Below are positions 5,485 through 6,206 of a stretch of 6,206 nt of DNA, in pieces; position 1 is the first letter of the stretch; each line of letters starts with the position of its first letter. The DNA comes from JALYRV01 sp036675475 (GTDB taxonomy: Bacteria > Acidobacteriota > Vicinamibacteria > Vicinamibacterales > SCN-69-37). The translations under genes were made by a program, and so were the position numbers. Location of the stretch: positions 1 through 6,206 of the forward strand of contig JAKFEY010000084.1 of assembly GCA_036675475.1 (NCBI GenBank). Direction: 5' to 3'. Under the pieces are notes generated by a model, which saw only the letters and a program-made list of their open reading frames with translations, did not search any database and was not told where the DNA came from.

Positions 5485-6206
5485 CAGAAGGAATCAGCGT
5501 GGTGTTCGAGCAACGCGAACGCCGCGCGGAAGTCGTCCATCGCGTTCACGTTGATGTAGCGCTGCCCCACCCTGTGCATCTTCACCGGCTGCCCATCGTC
5601 AATCGCGCACTGGATCAGGTCGGGCAGTTCTTTTTCCCCGCGCACCTGGTTGACCGGCGTGAGGTCGATGTACGACAGCATCGCGTTGGCGAACACGCAG
5701 TTGCCCGTGCCCATGATGTTGTTGTGCGGGCGGCGCGGCTTCTCGACGAGCCGATGGATGCGGCCGGTGCCGCTGTCTTCGAGAATCGAGTAGGTCTTGC
5801 TGATCTGCGCGCGGTCTTCGACCTCGACGACGCCGAGAATGGCGAAGAGCTGCTCGTCGCGGAAGCGCTCGATCATCTTCGTGAGGTCGATATTGAGAAA
5901 GACCTCGTCGGCCAGCATCAGAATGAAGTCGGACGAGCCGATGGCGCCGGCCGCGCACTCGATGGCGTGCACGAGCCCGCGCGGATCGTTCTGAATCTTA
6001 TAGGTGATCGGGATGCTCTTGTACTGCGAGCCGTAGTGATTGATCACCGCCTCGGTGAAGTAGCTGACGACGACGATGATTTCGTCGACGCCGGCGGCGG
6101 CGGCATTCTGCAGGCTGAAGTCCATGAGCCGTTTGCTGCCGACCTGCAGCAGCGGCTTCGGCGGCGCATCAGGCTGGTCGCGCAGGCGGCTGCCCTTGCC
6201 GCCGGC
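5484..6206 (-). CDS. Sugar-1-phosphate nucleotidyltransferase (RmlA/UGP-like), 5' end outside window
   Basis: The frame stays open to the window edge, so 240 residues are visible and the true start lies upstream; the ATG at 6125 is internal. The first visible residues, AGGKGSRL (1-8) and PPKPLLQVG (15-23), are the nucleotide-binding loop and Pro-Lys-Pro motif of the NTP_transferase family. The partial frame lacks only the first few residues, since this loop is normally within the first 10-15. LADEVFLN (98-105) holds the catalytic-site aspartate D100, where RmlA relatives have Gly-Asp; VEKPRRP (154-160) matches the conserved Glu-Lys-Pro; GTGNCVFA (166-173) and RYINVNAMDDFRAA (216-229) match the sugar-binding and C-terminal segments. 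No hexapeptide-repeat acyltransferase domain follows, so it is a simple pyrophosphorylase making an NDP-sugar from NTP and sugar-1-phosphate in the cytoplasm. Base and sugar specificity (UTP-glucose, dTTP-glucose, GTP-mannose) cannot be told. It is the first visible gene of the minus-strand operon. Confidence 0.88.
   Translation of the reverse strand, partial: AGGKGSRLRDQPDAPPKPLLQVGSKRLMDFSLQNAAAAGVDEIIVVVSYFTEAVINHYGSQYKSIPITYKIQNDPRGLVHAIECAAGAIGSSDFILMLADEVFLNIDLTKMIERFRDEQLFAILGVVEVEDRAQISKTYSILEDSGTGRIHRLVEKPRRPHNNIMGTGNCVFANAMLSYIDLTPVNQVRGEKELPDLIQCAIDDGQPVKMHRVGQRYINVNAMDDFRAAFALLEHHADSF

Overview
This is a GC-rich bacterial window with dense coding. The genes point to a Gram-negative cell: one protein has a Sec signal peptide and ends in phenylalanine like an outer-membrane barrel, and the sugar-transfer genes are of the polyprenyl-phosphate type. 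The style (GC-rich code, long GT-C glycosyltransferase with an acidobacterial look, unrecognised barrel protein) makes me think of Acidobacteriota, perhaps Vicinamibacteria. That is an impression from sequence style and was not tested.

Left part, plus strand (1-2150). The window opens inside the C-terminal third of thiL (thiamine-monophosphate kinase). After a 103-base gap with a plausible sigma-70-type promoter comes a small membrane-anchored protein with a 3D (Asp-Asp-Asp) domain, a likely cell-wall protein with a proline-rich tail. After a 127-base gap with a second plausible promoter, a short direct repeat and an inverted repeat comes a secreted 274-residue protein that looks like an outer-membrane beta-barrel of unknown role.

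Right part, minus strand (6206 down to 2147). Three genes are packed into one apparent operon, read right to left: a sugar-1-phosphate nucleotidyltransferase (5' end outside the window), a DPM1-like family 2 glycosyltransferase, and an 879-residue multi-pass GT-C glycosyltransferase. The first two overlap by one base (TGATG) and the next two by four bases (GTGA), so translation is probably coupled. Together they could make a nucleotide sugar, load the sugar onto a polyprenyl phosphate, and transfer it outside the inner membrane to a lipid, glycan or protein. The operon promoter lies beyond position 6206.

The two halves converge on a CTAG at 2147-2150 that supplies the TAG stop of both facing genes, leaving no intergenic space. 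I found no RNA genes, mobile elements, CRISPR or phage genes. The most interesting content is the compact three-step glycosylation operon, with an altered metal-binding motif in its middle enzyme and a large extra C-terminal domain on its membrane enzyme. I do not see a clearly new defence or mobile system.
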